Shown: piece by piece, positions 32,556 to 40,407 of the stretch | Layout of the letters: every line of letters begins with the position of its first letter | Numbering within the stretch: the stretch's first letter is position 1 | Origin: Tsukamurella conjunctivitidis | GTDB taxonomy: Bacteria > Actinomycetota > Actinomycetes > Mycobacteriales > Mycobacteriaceae | Reading direction: 5' to 3' | Assembly (NCBI RefSeq): GCF_007858475.1 | Contig: NZ_VIGX01000001.1 | Location: 372,001 to 436,000, forward strand | Length of the DNA: 64,000 bases | Program-made: the position numbers and the translations under genes | The notes under the pieces: generated by a model | Database searches by the model: none | Told to the model about the DNA's origin: nothing | The model's input: the letters and a program-made list of their open reading frames with translations, nothing else

Positions 32556-33434
32556 ATGACTGATTCCTTCGAGACCATCAGCTGGACCGTCGACGACGAC
32601 GGCATCGCGACCCTCGTGCTCGACCGGCCGGATCAGCTCAACGCCTTCAGCGTGACGATGGCGCGCGAGCTCACCGAGTTCTTCCAGGTGGACGCCCACA
32701 GCGACGACATCCGCGCCGTCGTCGTCACCGGCGCCGGACGCGCCTTCTGCGCCGGCATGGACCTCACCGGCGAGGGCAACGTCTTCGGCCTCGACGAGTC
32801 GGTGCGGCCCACGCCCGAGGAGTTCGCCGCCGCCTACGATCAGGAGCCCTACGAGACCGGCGTGCGCGACACGGGCGGCAAGCTCACGCTGGCGATCCAC
32901 GCGCTGCCCAAGCCGGTGATCGCCGCGATCAACGGACCCGCGGTCGGTATCGGCGCGACGATGACCCTCGCGATGGACACCCGCCTCGCGTCGACGAAGG
33001 CCCGCATCGGCTTCGTCTTCGGCCGCCTGGGCATCGTCATGGAGGCGTGCTCCAGCTGGTTCCTGCCGCGCATCGTCGGCCCCGCCCAAGCCCTCGAATG
33101 GGTCTACTCCGCCGACATCCTCACCGCCGAGCAGGCCCGCGAGGGCCGCCTGGTCCGCAGCATCCACGAGCCCGAGGATCTCGTTCCCGCCGCGCAGGAG
33201 CTCGCCCGGTCCTGGGTCAAGGGCCGCTCCGCCGCCGGCGTCGCGATCAACAAGCAGCTGATCTACCGCGGCCTGGGCGCCGCGAAGCCGCTGGATCAGC
33301 ACCTGATGGACTCGCTCGGCATGTACTACACGTCGATCGGCGACGGTAAGGAGGGCGTGGCCGCCTTCCTCGACAAGCGCGCCCCCGAGTTCACGTCGAA
33401 GGCGTCCGAGGTGCCGCGGATCGTCGCCGACTGA
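32556..33434 (+). CDS. Enoyl-CoA hydratase/isomerase (crotonase) family protein
   Basis: 292 residues. Crotonase-fold signatures: LVLDRPDQLNAFSVTMARELTEFF, the oxyanion segment VVTGAGRAFCAGMDL, and KPVIAAINGPAVGIGATMTLAMD (near 125). In canonical hydratases the second oxyanion loop is followed by two catalytic Glu. Here the region reads FGRLGIVMEACSSWFLPRIVG, which keeps one Glu. The reaction is probably on an acyl-CoA in fatty-acid breakdown, but isomerase or other crotonase chemistry is possible. Genome numbering of EchA not attempted. Confidence 0.85.
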   Translation: MTDSFETISWTVDDDGIATLVLDRPDQLNAFSVTMARELTEFFQVDAHSDDIRAVVVTGAGRAFCAGMDLTGEGNVFGLDESVRPTPEEFAAAYDQEPYETGVRDTGGKLTLAIHALPKPVIAAINGPAVGIGATMTLAMDTRLASTKARIGFVFGRLGIVMEACSSWFLPRIVGPAQALEWVYSADILTAEQAREGRLVRSIHEPEDLVPAAQELARSWVKGRSAAGVAINKQLIYRGLGAAKPLDQHLMDSLGMYYTSIGDGKEGVAAFLDKRAPEFTSKASEVPRIVAD

Positions 33435-33438
33435 GCGG

Positions 33439-34698
33439 TCAGAGCAGCGCGATCGGGATCAGGCTCAGCACGCCAGGGACGACGACGGCGAGCGTGGCGG
33501 CCAGGATCAGCAGGCGCCGGAACAGCGCGTCCTGCTCCTCGTGCACGGTGTTGCCGATGATCAGCGTCCCGGCGACGTGGATCGGGTTCATCACCATCAG
33601 CGCGGACGGGACGCACACCGCGGCCGTCACCCAGAAGACGGCGCCGGTGTGCCCGAAGGAGCCGAAGGCGATCGGCATCATCAGGCCGAGCACGCCGAGC
33701 GTCGAGCTCTCGATGTTGCACAGCAGCGCCGTCAGGTAGGCGAGCACCAGGATCAGCAGTGCCCCGGTCCCGAGGTGCTGCAGGATGTGCGCGATCGAGT
33801 CCATCGTCCCGATCCGCTGCATCAGCCCGAGGTAGGTGAGCAGTCCGCAGAGCAGCAGGATCGAGTTCCACGGGATGCGCGCGAGCAGCGACCGTTCGTC
33901 GGCCTGCGCGTGGAAGGCGATCTGCAGCAGCGCCGCGAGGCACATCGCGGTGAGGCCGACGTCCGTCGTGGCGAGCACCACCAGCAGCACGAAGGCCACC
34001 AGCGCGGCGCCGGAGGCGGCCATGTACCAGGGGTTCGACGGTGCCTCGTGCTGCTCCGCCGCAGCCGGCGCCGGCGTGGCCTCGACGGGGTGCCCCCGCC
34101 TGCGCGCGAGGACGGTGAGCGCCTGCAGGACCGCGACGACGATCACCGCCACCGTCATCGAGACCGCCCACAGGCCCCACCCGGAGTAGGTCACGCCGAC
34201 CTTGTTCGCGGCCGCCCGCACCACCGCGCCGGTGGGGTTGAGCGGCGACAGGCCCGCCGAGTTGGCGCCGATGATCACCGCCAGCTCGCTGATCAGGAAG
34301 GTCCGGCGCGAGCGCACCCCGACGTGCGCGACCATCGGCACCAGGAAGGCGATCGGTGCCGTCGAGAACGCCCCCGCGGTGGACAGTGCCGCGCCGATCG
34401 CGAAGCCCGCCCACGGGATCAGCCCGTGGCGGTCGCCGATCGCCGCGTACACCCGATCGACGAACAGCTCCAGGGCGCGGCTGCGTTCCAGGTGCGCGAA
34501 GAGCAGGGAGACGCCCGCGATGAGCACGACGATGTCCCCGGGGAAGGCCGTGTACATGGCCTTCGCGTCGACGCCGGCGACGACGAGCACGGGTAGGGCG
34601 GCGGCGAGCGCGAGGACCCCGATGTTCATGCGGCGCAGGATCGCGAGGACCAGGATTCCGCCCAGCAGGACGAGCGAGAGGACCTGCGGTGCGGTCAT
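33439..34698 (-). CDS. SLC13/MatC-like ion transporter
   Basis: 419-residue membrane protein with about eleven helices. The N-terminal half has FPGDIVVLIAGVSLLFAHLERSRALE and the half-repeat SELAVIIGANSAGLSPLNPTGAVVRAA. The C-terminal half has VFWVTAAVCVPSALMVMNPIHVAGTLIIGNTV. This inverted-repeat pattern is shared by SLC13, ArsB/NhaD and MatC dicarboxylate carriers; GANSAGLSPLNPTG favours the MatC-like group, so dicarboxylate uptake is a reasonable guess. A GGAGGGAG ribosome-binding site precedes the ATG. It converges with the crotonase gene. Confidence 0.75.
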   Translation of the reverse strand: MTAPQVLSLVLLGGILVLAILRRMNIGVLALAAALPVLVVAGVDAKAMYTAFPGDIVVLIAGVSLLFAHLERSRALELFVDRVYAAIGDRHGLIPWAGFAIGAALSTAGAFSTAPIAFLVPMVAHVGVRSRRTFLISELAVIIGANSAGLSPLNPTGAVVRAAANKVGVTYSGWGLWAVSMTVAVIVVAVLQALTVLARRRGHPVEATPAPAAAEQHEAPSNPWYMAASGAALVAFVLLVVLATTDVGLTAMCLAALLQIAFHAQADERSLLARIPWNSILLLCGLLTYLGLMQRIGTMDSIAHILQHLGTGALLILVLAYLTALLCNIESSTLGVLGLMMPIAFGSFGHTGAVFWVTAAVCVPSALMVMNPIHVAGTLIIGNTVHEEQDALFRRLLILAATLAVVVPGVLSLIPIALL

Positions 34699-34853
34699 CG
34701 ACGACTCCCTCCGACGGTCCGCCGCGCCCGTCGGGCCGCCGCGGAGCAGAACGTTGCGTTGCGAAACTACTCTTTCGTGGGTCCGCCGATCCCGTCCGCG
34801 CGGTCGTGCCGCGCGGTTCGTCCCCGTTCGGGTGATATGCCGCCGCGGCGGCC

Positions 34854-34859
34854 TATCGT
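34854..34859 (+). promoter_or_regulatory. -10 of VOC gene
   Basis: TATCGT ends 6 nt before the ATG at 34866; leaderless start predicted. Confidence 0.55.
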
Positions 34860-34865
34860 GGAGCC

Positions 34866-35276
34866 ATGGCCCCTCCCCGTTTCCGGCAAGTGGTCCTCGA
34901 CGCCGCGGACGCGCGCAGGTCCGCGGAGTTCTACCGCGCGTTCCTCGGGCTCGACTACCTCCCCGGCGACGAGCCGCGCGCCGGGGTCGGCGACCCCGAC
35001 TTCATCGTGCTCACCGATGCGGACGGCCGTCGCCTGCTCGCCTTCCAGACGGTGCCGGCGTTCGCCCGCTCCACCTGGCCGTCGATGGACGTGCCGCAGC
35101 AACTGCACCTCGACTTCGCGGCCCGCGACCTCGCGGAGATGGCGGAGCAGCACGACCGGGTGCTCGCGCTCGGCGGCAGCCTGGTCGACGACCGGATCGA
35201 CGACCCGGAGGAAGCGCTGCGCGTCTACGCCGACCTGGACGGGCACCCGTTCTGCATCTTCGTGGCCGAGCAATAA
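34866..35276 (+). CDS. VOC/glyoxalase-fold protein
   Basis: 136 residues, one VOC unit pair. FRQVVLDAADARRSAEFYRAFLGLDYLPGDEP starts the first module and LHLDFAARDLAEMAEQHDRVLALGG the second. It ends YADLDGHPFCIFVAEQ. Potential metal ligands are the His in LHLDF and Glu near the C-terminus. Substrate unknown. An acetyltransferase gene starts 9 nt after its stop. Confidence 0.8.
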   Translation: MAPPRFRQVVLDAADARRSAEFYRAFLGLDYLPGDEPRAGVGDPDFIVLTDADGRRLLAFQTVPAFARSTWPSMDVPQQLHLDFAARDLAEMAEQHDRVLALGGSLVDDRIDDPEEALRVYADLDGHPFCIFVAEQ

Positions 35277-35279
35277 GCT
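35274..35279 (+). promoter_or_regulatory. -10 of GNAT gene
   Basis: TAAGCT overlaps the preceding stop codon and ends 6 nt before the ATG. Confidence 0.5.
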
Positions 35280-35285
35280 GGCCGC

Positions 35286-35774
35286 ATGGAGATCCGCGAC
35301 GCGCAGCCGGCCGACCTGCCGGCGATCCTCGTCATCCACAACGATGCCGTGGAGAACTCGACCGCCATCTGGTCCGAGGAGAAGGCCGACCTCGCCGAGC
35401 GCGAGGCATGGCTGGCGGAGCGCCGGGCCGGGGGCTTCCCGGTCCTCGTCGCCATCGTCGACGGTGCGCTCGGCGGGTACGCGACGTACGGGCCCTTCCG
35501 CGCCAAGTCGGGGTACCGGCACACCGTCGAGAACTCGGTGTACGTCGCGGACGGCTACTACCGGCGCGGGATCGCCGAGGCGCTGATGGTCGCGCTGATC
35601 GAGCGCGCGCAGCAGTCCGACGTGCACGTCGTAGTGGCTGCGATCGAGGAGTCCAACCACGCCTCGGTGGCGCTGCACCGCAAGCTCGGCTTCCGGGTCA
35701 CCGGGCAGATGCCGCAGGTCGGCATCAAGTTCGGCCGCTGGCTGGACCTGGTGCTCATGCAGCGCATCCTGTAG
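35286..35774 (+). CDS. GNAT acetyltransferase, phosphinothricin/methionine-sulfone type
   Basis: 162 residues. The N-terminus IRDAQPADLPAILVIHNDAVENSTAIW and the acetyl-CoA loop YVADGYYRRGIAEALMVALIE (near 90), with IEESNHASVALHRKLGFRVTGQMPQVGIKFGRWLDLVLMQR (read in segments), match the PAT/Bar/MddA group. They acetylate phosphinothricin, methionine sulfone or sulfoximine. Actual resistance is not shown. The stop codon abuts the convergent hydrolase gene with no gap. Confidence 0.85.
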   Translation: MEIRDAQPADLPAILVIHNDAVENSTAIWSEEKADLAEREAWLAERRAGGFPVLVAIVDGALGGYATYGPFRAKSGYRHTVENSVYVADGYYRRGIAEALMVALIERAQQSDVHVVVAAIEESNHASVALHRKLGFRVTGQMPQVGIKFGRWLDLVLMQRIL

Positions 35775-36614
35775 TCACACCCGCGCCGCGGTCGCGACGA
35801 TCTCGGCCGCGAGCTGCTCGGGCCGCTCGTCGGGGATCCAATGGCTCACCCCGTCCAGCACGACGAACCGGTACGGCCCGTCGACGTACTCGCCCGCGAG
35901 CTCCGCTCCGGCCCGCGTGAGCGCGATGTCGTCCGTGCTCCACACGTACGTCACCGGGCAGCCGATGCGGGTGCCCTCGCCGGGCTTCACCGCGGTGAAG
36001 GGCATGCCCCGGTAGTAGTTCAGGCCGCCGGTCAGGAGGCCGGGCGTCAGCACTTCATCGACGACGGTGCGCACTGCGCCGTCGGGCATCCCGCTCGCGC
36101 GGAGGAAGGCCTCGAACCGGCCCGGGAACCTCCGGGCCAGCAGCTCCGGGACGGCCGGGATCTGGAACAGGAACATGTAGTACGACTTCAGCGCCTGATT
36201 CGAGCGGAGGAAGGCGCGCAGGAAGGCGAGCGGGTGCGGCACCGAGACGGCGGTGAGCGTGCGCACCGACTCCGGGTAGGTGGCCGCGGTGAGCCACGCC
36301 GTCGACGAACCCCAGTCGTGTCCGACGAGGTGCGCCGGCCCCGTCCGCTGCAGCAGCGCCGCCACGTCGGCGGCCAGCTCGGAACTGCGGTACTGCCAGC
36401 GCCGCGCCGGGCTCGCGGTGCGCGCGTACCCCCGCTGCCACGGCACGACGGTGCGGTACCCCTGCGCGTGCAGGTGCTCGGCCGTCGCCTCCCAGGAGGT
36501 GGGCGTCTGCGGGAAGCCGTGCAGCAGCACGACGATCTCACCGTCGATCGGCCCGCTGTCGACCACCGGGAAGGTGAGGCCCGACCGGGTGAACTCCGTG
36601 ATCCGTTCCGTCAT
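35775..36614 (-). CDS. Alpha/beta hydrolase, epoxide-hydrolase-like
   Basis: 279 residues. Oxyanion motif LLHGFPQTPTSW (near 29), nucleophile elbow VGHDWGSSTAW (Asp near 96 rather than Ser), acid VWSTDDIAL (near 225) and catalytic His in GVSHWIPDERPE (near 253). An Asp nucleophile in GHDWG is the hallmark of epoxide hydrolases and haloalkane dehalogenases. The cap domain (about 125-200) is present. The ATG with GTGAGG upstream is preferred over a start 24 codons earlier. Confidence 0.82.
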   Translation of the reverse strand: MTERITEFTRSGLTFPVVDSGPIDGEIVVLLHGFPQTPTSWEATAEHLHAQGYRTVVPWQRGYARTASPARRWQYRSSELAADVAALLQRTGPAHLVGHDWGSSTAWLTAATYPESVRTLTAVSVPHPLAFLRAFLRSNQALKSYYMFLFQIPAVPELLARRFPGRFEAFLRASGMPDGAVRTVVDEVLTPGLLTGGLNYYRGMPFTAVKPGEGTRIGCPVTYVWSTDDIALTRAGAELAGEYVDGPYRFVVLDGVSHWIPDERPEQLAAEIVATAARV

Positions 36615-36704
36615 GGCCTCACCCAACCACGCGCGCCGGCCCGCCACATCCGCCTGGGGGAGGAGGTGGGCCGGCGTCGGCGTCACCCGACCTGGTTCTT
36701 AAGC

Positions 36705-36729
36705 GGCTCTTGAGCGGCGCTCAAGAGCC
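36705..36729. promoter_or_regulatory. Inverted repeat upstream of secreted-protein gene
   Basis: GGCTCTTGAG-CGGCG-CTCAAGAGCC: perfect 10-bp arms with a 5-nt spacer, 51 bp before the start codon. It is less GC-rich than terminators in this window and lacks a T-run, so an operator is as likely as a terminator. Confidence 0.45.
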
Positions 36730-36779
36730 CGCCGCGATGCTGTGGAGGTCAGCAGAACGTCCACGGAGAAGGAGCAGTC

Positions 36780-37145
36780 ATGATCATCCGCACGAAGATC
36801 GTCGCCGCCACCGCCGCCCTGGCGGCAGCTGCAGGGATCGCCGCCGTCGCGCCCGGGGCCGCGAACGCCGCGCCCAACGGCTGCGACGTGCATCAGAGCA
36901 CGATCGCGCACATCGAGACGCCCAGTTCCAGCGCCTCCATCTGCCGATGGCAGGGAGACGGCCGCACCGAGTACCGCGGCTTCGGCAAGGGCAACGGCCT
37001 GGCCGTGACCGCGCCGGTCGTGTGGTCGAACGGCGCGTCGTACAGCGCCGTCAACAACGGCTACACCTACCGCCTCGACGTGGGCCGCGGGCTCGCCGTC
37101 ATCGCGCCGAACGGGTACCAGATCTCCTACGAGCCCGCGCTGTAG
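36780..37145 (+). CDS. Small secreted protein
   Basis: 121 residues with a clear Sec signal peptide (IIRTKIVAATAALAAAAGIAAVAPGAANA, cleavage about residue 30). The mature domain has two Cys (GCDVHQS and SICRWQ), which could form a disulfide, and a repetitive beta pattern with YRGFGKGNGLAVTAPVVW and YRLDVGRGLAVIAPNGYQ, suggesting two related strands/repeats. No known domain was recognised. A GGAGAAGGAG ribosome-binding site precedes the ATG, and a strong terminator follows. Confidence 0.75.
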   Translation: MIIRTKIVAATAALAAAAGIAAVAPGAANAAPNGCDVHQSTIAHIETPSSSASICRWQGDGRTEYRGFGKGNGLAVTAPVVWSNGASYSAVNNGYTYRLDVGRGLAVIAPNGYQISYEPAL

Positions 37146-37162
37146 GAGGCGGCTCGATCGCG

Positions 37163-37187
37163 ACCCCGGCGGCGCGCCCGCCGGGGT
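37163..37187 (+). terminator. Terminator after secreted-protein gene
   Basis: ACCCCGGCGG and its complement CCGCCGGGGT (10 bp) around CGCGC, followed by TTTC. Confidence 0.75.
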
Positions 37188-37247
37188 TTCGGTGCGCGGC
37201 CCACGGGGTATTCCCGGGCGTCACCGACAGCGACGGAAGGAGTGGAC

Positions 37248-37796
37248 ATGGGCGGACTCGACGGCAGGACGATCGCGTTCCTCGCGGCGCCCGAGGGGAC
37301 CGAGCAGGTGGAACTCACGGAACCGTGGCGGGCGCTCCGGGAAGCGGGTGCCACGAATCGGCTCCTCTCGACGGAGGCGGGCACGATTCAGGCCTTCGAC
37401 CACCTCGACCGCGCCGACACCTTCGCCGTCGACGGCGTCGTGGGCGAGGCCGACCCCTCCGCGTTCGACGCCCTCGTGCTCCCCGGTGGGGTCGCGAACC
37501 CCGATGCCCTGCGCACCGACGAGGCCGCAGTGGACTTCGTGCGACGGTGCGCGGAGACGGGGACCCCGATCGGCGTGATCTGCCACGGGCCGTGGACGCT
37601 CATCGAAGCCGGAGTGGTGCGGGGCCGCACCCTGACCTCCTACCCGAGCGTGCGGACCGACCTGGTCAACGCGGGCGCCACCTGGGTGGATCAGGAGGTG
37701 GTGGTCTGCCGGGACGGCGCGGGACCGATCGTCTCCAGTCGGCGGCCCGACGATCTGCCCGCGTTCTGCAGCGCGCTGGTGGCCGCGTTCGCCTAG
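37248..37796 (+). CDS. DJ-1/PfpI family protein
   Basis: 182 residues of the class I glutamine-amidotransferase-like DJ-1/PfpI fold. The nucleophile elbow is IGVICHGPWTLIEAG (Cys112), with FDALVLPGGVANPDALR before it (conserved Glu/Asp region) and GRTLTSYPSVRTDLVNAGATW after. This is the intracellular protease/general stress protein 18-like subgroup, possibly glyoxalase III or protein deglycase-like. The ATG is chosen over a GTG 6 nt upstream because GGAAGGAG is then at normal spacing. Confidence 0.85.
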   Translation: MGGLDGRTIAFLAAPEGTEQVELTEPWRALREAGATNRLLSTEAGTIQAFDHLDRADTFAVDGVVGEADPSAFDALVLPGGVANPDALRTDEAAVDFVRRCAETGTPIGVICHGPWTLIEAGVVRGRTLTSYPSVRTDLVNAGATWVDQEVVVCRDGAGPIVSSRRPDDLPAFCSALVAAFA

Positions 37797-37800
37797 TGCC

Positions 37801-38265
37801 TCACACCCGGTGCCGCACCTCGTACCCGCTCACCACGGACACGCGGTTGAAGGCGTTGATGGTCACCGCCGCCCAGATCAGCACCGAGGTCTGCGCCTCG
37901 TCGAGCACGTCGGTCGCGCGGTCGTAGGCGATGTCCGCGGCGTGGTGCGGCGGCAGCTCGGTGACCAGTTCGGCGATCTCGAGGGCGGCGCGCTGCATGT
38001 CGTCGAACAGCGCGGGCGCCTCGCGCCAGGCCGCCACGACGTCGAGCTGCTGGTCGGTGAGTCCGGCCGCGCGCCCCGCGCGGGCGTGCAGGTCGAGGCA
38101 GTAGGCGCAGCCGTTGAGCTGCGAGCACCGCAGGTTCACCAATTCGACCACGTCCCGGCCGATCCCGGCGGCCTCGGCGGCGGCCGCCACCTCCGTCGAG
38201 ACGGCGATCAACTGCTTGTAGATGCGGGGAGACGCCTTGTCGATCCGCACGCGCTGGGCTGGCAT
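37801..38265 (-). CDS. AhpD-like carboxymuconolactone decarboxylase
   Basis: 154 residues. The conserved helix NLRCSQLNGCAYCLDLHARAGRAAGL has a CxxC pair (CAYC) and the following His, which is the AhpD-like thiol peroxidase/reductase motif. It is divergent from the pirin gene. A minus-strand TAGCCT ends 6 nt before its ATG. A role in peroxide or organic radical stress is plausible by family. Confidence 0.85.
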   Translation of the reverse strand: MPAQRVRIDKASPRIYKQLIAVSTEVAAAAEAAGIGRDVVELVNLRCSQLNGCAYCLDLHARAGRAAGLTDQQLDVVAAWREAPALFDDMQRAALEIAELVTELPPHHAADIAYDRATDVLDEAQTSVLIWAAVTINAFNRVSVVSGYEVRHRV

Positions 38266-38270
38266 GGCAC

Positions 38271-38277
38271 TAGGCTA
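38271..38277. promoter_or_regulatory. Shared -10 for divergent CMD and pirin genes
   Basis: The palindromic core CTAGGCTAG gives TAGGCT (plus, 38271-38276; 7 nt before the pirin ATG) and TAGCCT (minus, 38272-38277; 6 nt before the CMD ATG). The two hexamers overlap by 5 bp, while the starts are only 18 nt apart. Confidence 0.65.
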
Positions 38278-38283
38278 GCGGTC

Positions 38284-39288
38284 ATGAGCAACGTCGACCG
38301 ACAGCCCGAAGAGGTCGAGTGCGGGGCCACGGTGGACGCAACGGCCCCCGGCGCCGGCGTCGAGGTGATCTCTCCGCGGGAGGTGCCGCTCGGTGGCCCC
38401 CGCGCGATGACGGTGCGCCGCACCCTCCCCACGCACGAACGCTCGATGGTCGGGGCGTGGTGCTTCGCCGACCACTACGGCCCCGACGAGGTGGACCGCT
38501 CCGGCGGCATGAACGTTCCGCCGCACCCGCACACCGGTCTGCAGACCGTGAGTTGGCTGTTCGAGGGCGAGATCGAGCACCGCGACAGCGCCGGCGTCGA
38601 GGCGCCGGTCCTGCCGGGCGAGATCAACCTCATGTCCGCGGGCTACGGAATCAGCCATTCGGAGGTCTCCACCCCGCAGACCCGCCGGCTGCACGGGGTC
38701 CAGTTGTGGCTCGCCCTGCCGGACCGGGCGCGCAACGCGCCCAACGGCTTCCAGCACCACGCGCCGGCCGCCGTCGACCTTCCCGACGTGCGGTCCGGCG
38801 GGCCGGGTGGCAGCGCCCGCGTCTTCATCGGCGAGCTCGCGGGCAGTGTCTCCCCGGTCGTCACCGCCACCCCGCTCCTCGGCGCCGAGCTGATCCTGCG
38901 GCCCGGCGCGCGGGTGAGCCTCGCGGTCGACGCCGCGTTCGAGCACGGGGTCCTGCTCGACACCGAGCGTCTTCTCGTCGACGGTGTCGCGCTCGCCCGG
39001 GGAGATCTCGGGTACGTCGGCCCGGGACTCGGCGGGCTGCGCCTGCACAACCCCGCCGAGGAGGACGCCCGGGTGGTCCTGCTCGGCGGCGTCCCGTTCG
39101 ATGAGGACATCGTGATGTGGTGGAACTTCGTGGGCCGCACGCACGAGGAGATCGTGGAGTACCGCGAGGAATGGGAGCAGCGCTCCGTACGTTTCGGCAG
39201 TGTGAGCGGATGGCGCGACGATCAGTACCTGCCGGCGCCGCCGCTCCCCACGACCCGGCTCAAGCCCCGCAGGAGGAACCCGCAGTGA
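38284..39288 (+). CDS. Pirin family protein
   Basis: 334-residue bicupin. The N-terminal pirin signature is NVPPHPHTGLQTVSWLFEGEIEHRDSAG (read in segments, near residue 78), with two His and a later His/Glu as metal ligands. LMSAGYGISHSE and LHGVQLWLALPDRARN follow. The C-terminal cupin is less conserved. Bacterial pirins include quercetinases and regulators of pyruvate dehydrogenase. The GNAT-like gene downstream starts within its stop codon. Confidence 0.88.
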   Translation: MSNVDRQPEEVECGATVDATAPGAGVEVISPREVPLGGPRAMTVRRTLPTHERSMVGAWCFADHYGPDEVDRSGGMNVPPHPHTGLQTVSWLFEGEIEHRDSAGVEAPVLPGEINLMSAGYGISHSEVSTPQTRRLHGVQLWLALPDRARNAPNGFQHHAPAAVDLPDVRSGGPGGSARVFIGELAGSVSPVVTATPLLGAELILRPGARVSLAVDAAFEHGVLLDTERLLVDGVALARGDLGYVGPGLGGLRLHNPAEEDARVVLLGGVPFDEDIVMWWNFVGRTHEEIVEYREEWEQRSVRFGSVSGWRDDQYLPAPPLPTTRLKPRRRNPQ

Positions 39289-39611
39289 CCGAGAACACCG
39301 AGAACGTCGCCGTCACCCGCAACGACGCCGAGGGCCGCTACGACATCACCGTGGACGGGGAGCTCGCCGGCTTCACCGTCTTCCTGGACCGTGGGGACCA
39401 GCGCATCTTCCCGCACACCGAGCTCGACGAGAAGTTCTCCGGCCGCGGCCTCAGCGGCATCCTGGTGCACGACGCGCTGACCGACACCCGCGCCGCGGGC
39501 AAGCGCGTCGTCCCGGTCTGCCCGCTGGTCAAGCGGTACGTCTCCAAGCATCCCGAGGTGCAGGACATCGTCGACCCCGTGACCCCGGAGATCCTCGCCT
39601 CCCTTCGCTGA
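39285..39611 (+). CDS. Small GNAT-like N-acetyltransferase (YjdJ type)
   Basis: 108 residues. A shortened GNAT fold with YDITVDGELAGFTVFLDRG, the acetyl-CoA loop FSGRGLSGILVHDALTDTRAAGKRVVPVCPLVKRYV and a terminal HPEVQDIVDP, matching the small YjdJ/GCN5-like family. It starts at GTG overlapping the pirin TGA (GTGA), with AGGAGG upstream, so is coupled to the pirin gene. Its substrate is unknown. Confidence 0.82.
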   Translation: MTENTENVAVTRNDAEGRYDITVDGELAGFTVFLDRGDQRIFPHTELDEKFSGRGLSGILVHDALTDTRAAGKRVVPVCPLVKRYVSKHPEVQDIVDPVTPEILASLR

Positions 39612-39632
39612 TCGAGCATCGCGCCGTCACGT

Positions 39633-39650
39633 TCACAGCGAACTGACAGC
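39633..39650 (+). promoter_or_regulatory. PhoP-box-like direct repeat
   Basis: TCACAGC-GAAC-TGACAGC: two 7-mers with 11-bp periodicity, one mismatch between them. Mycobacterial PhoP binds direct repeats of TCACAGC with this spacing. The site lies 44-61 bp upstream of the predicted phoP start, a position suited to autoactivation. Confidence 0.65.
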
Positions 39651-39693
39651 GAGTCGTCAGAAAGGTGGGCGCCGCGCCGTGCACTATGGCGGT

Positions 39694-40401
39694 GTGTCCA
39701 GTGCGAATGACGAAGCCATGCCCCGCGTACTCGTGGTCGACGACGAGCAGAGCATCCGGGAGTTGCTGCAGGTCAGCCTCAAGTTCCAGGGCTTCGACGT
39801 GGCCGTCGCCCACGACGGGCCCGCGGCCCTCGACCGCGTCCGCGCCTTCCGGCCGGACGTGATGGTGCTCGACATCATGATGCCGGGCATGGACGGGCTC
39901 GGGCTGCTCAAACGGCTCCGCCAGGACGGGATCGACGCGCCCGCCCTGTTCCTCACGGCCCGCGACTCGGTCGAGGACAAGGTCGCCGGCCTCACCCTCG
40001 GCGGCGACGACTACGTCACCAAGCCGTTCAGCCTCGAGGAGGTCGTGGCCCGCATCAACGTCCTGCTGCGGCGCCACGGCTTCGGTGAGGACGAGGCCAC
40101 CACCCGCCTGACCTTCGCCGACCTCGAGCTGGACGACGAGACGCACGAGGTGTGGAAGGCGGGCGAGCTGGTCTCCCTCTCGCCCACGGAGTTCACGCTG
40201 CTGCGGTACTTCATGGTCAACGCCGGCGTCGTGCTGTCGAAGCCGCGGATCCTCGACCACGTCTGGCACTACGACTTCGGCGGCGACGTCAACGTCGTCG
40301 AGTCCTACGTCTCCTACCTCCGCCGCAAGGTCGACACGGGCGAGAAGCGGCTCATCCACACCCTCCGCGGCGTCGGCTACGTGCTCCGCGAACCGCGGTA
40401 G
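39694..40401 (+). CDS. phoP: Response regulator PhoP
   Basis: OmpR-class DNA-binding regulator, 235 residues from this start. The receiver domain has VLVVDDEQS, phospho-acceptor Asp60 in VMVLDIMMPGMDG, and conserved Thr/Lys in LFLTARDS and YVTKPFSLEEVVARI. The winged helix has SLSPTEFTLLRYF and YDFGGDVNVVESYVSYLRRKVDTG. These long segments match M. tuberculosis PhoP closely as I recall it. I choose the GTG at 39694 because CACTAT lies 6 nt upstream and the PhoP-box is well placed; GTG 39679 or ATG 39721 remain possible. It forms an operon with phoR. Confidence 0.92.
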   Translation: MSSANDEAMPRVLVVDDEQSIRELLQVSLKFQGFDVAVAHDGPAALDRVRAFRPDVMVLDIMMPGMDGLGLLKRLRQDGIDAPALFLTARDSVEDKVAGLTLGGDDYVTKPFSLEEVVARINVLLRRHGFGEDEATTRLTFADLELDDETHEVWKAGELVSLSPTEFTLLRYFMVNAGVVLSKPRILDHVWHYDFGGDVNVVESYVSYLRRKVDTGEKRLIHTLRGVGYVLREPR

Positions 40402-40407
40402 GCGCGC

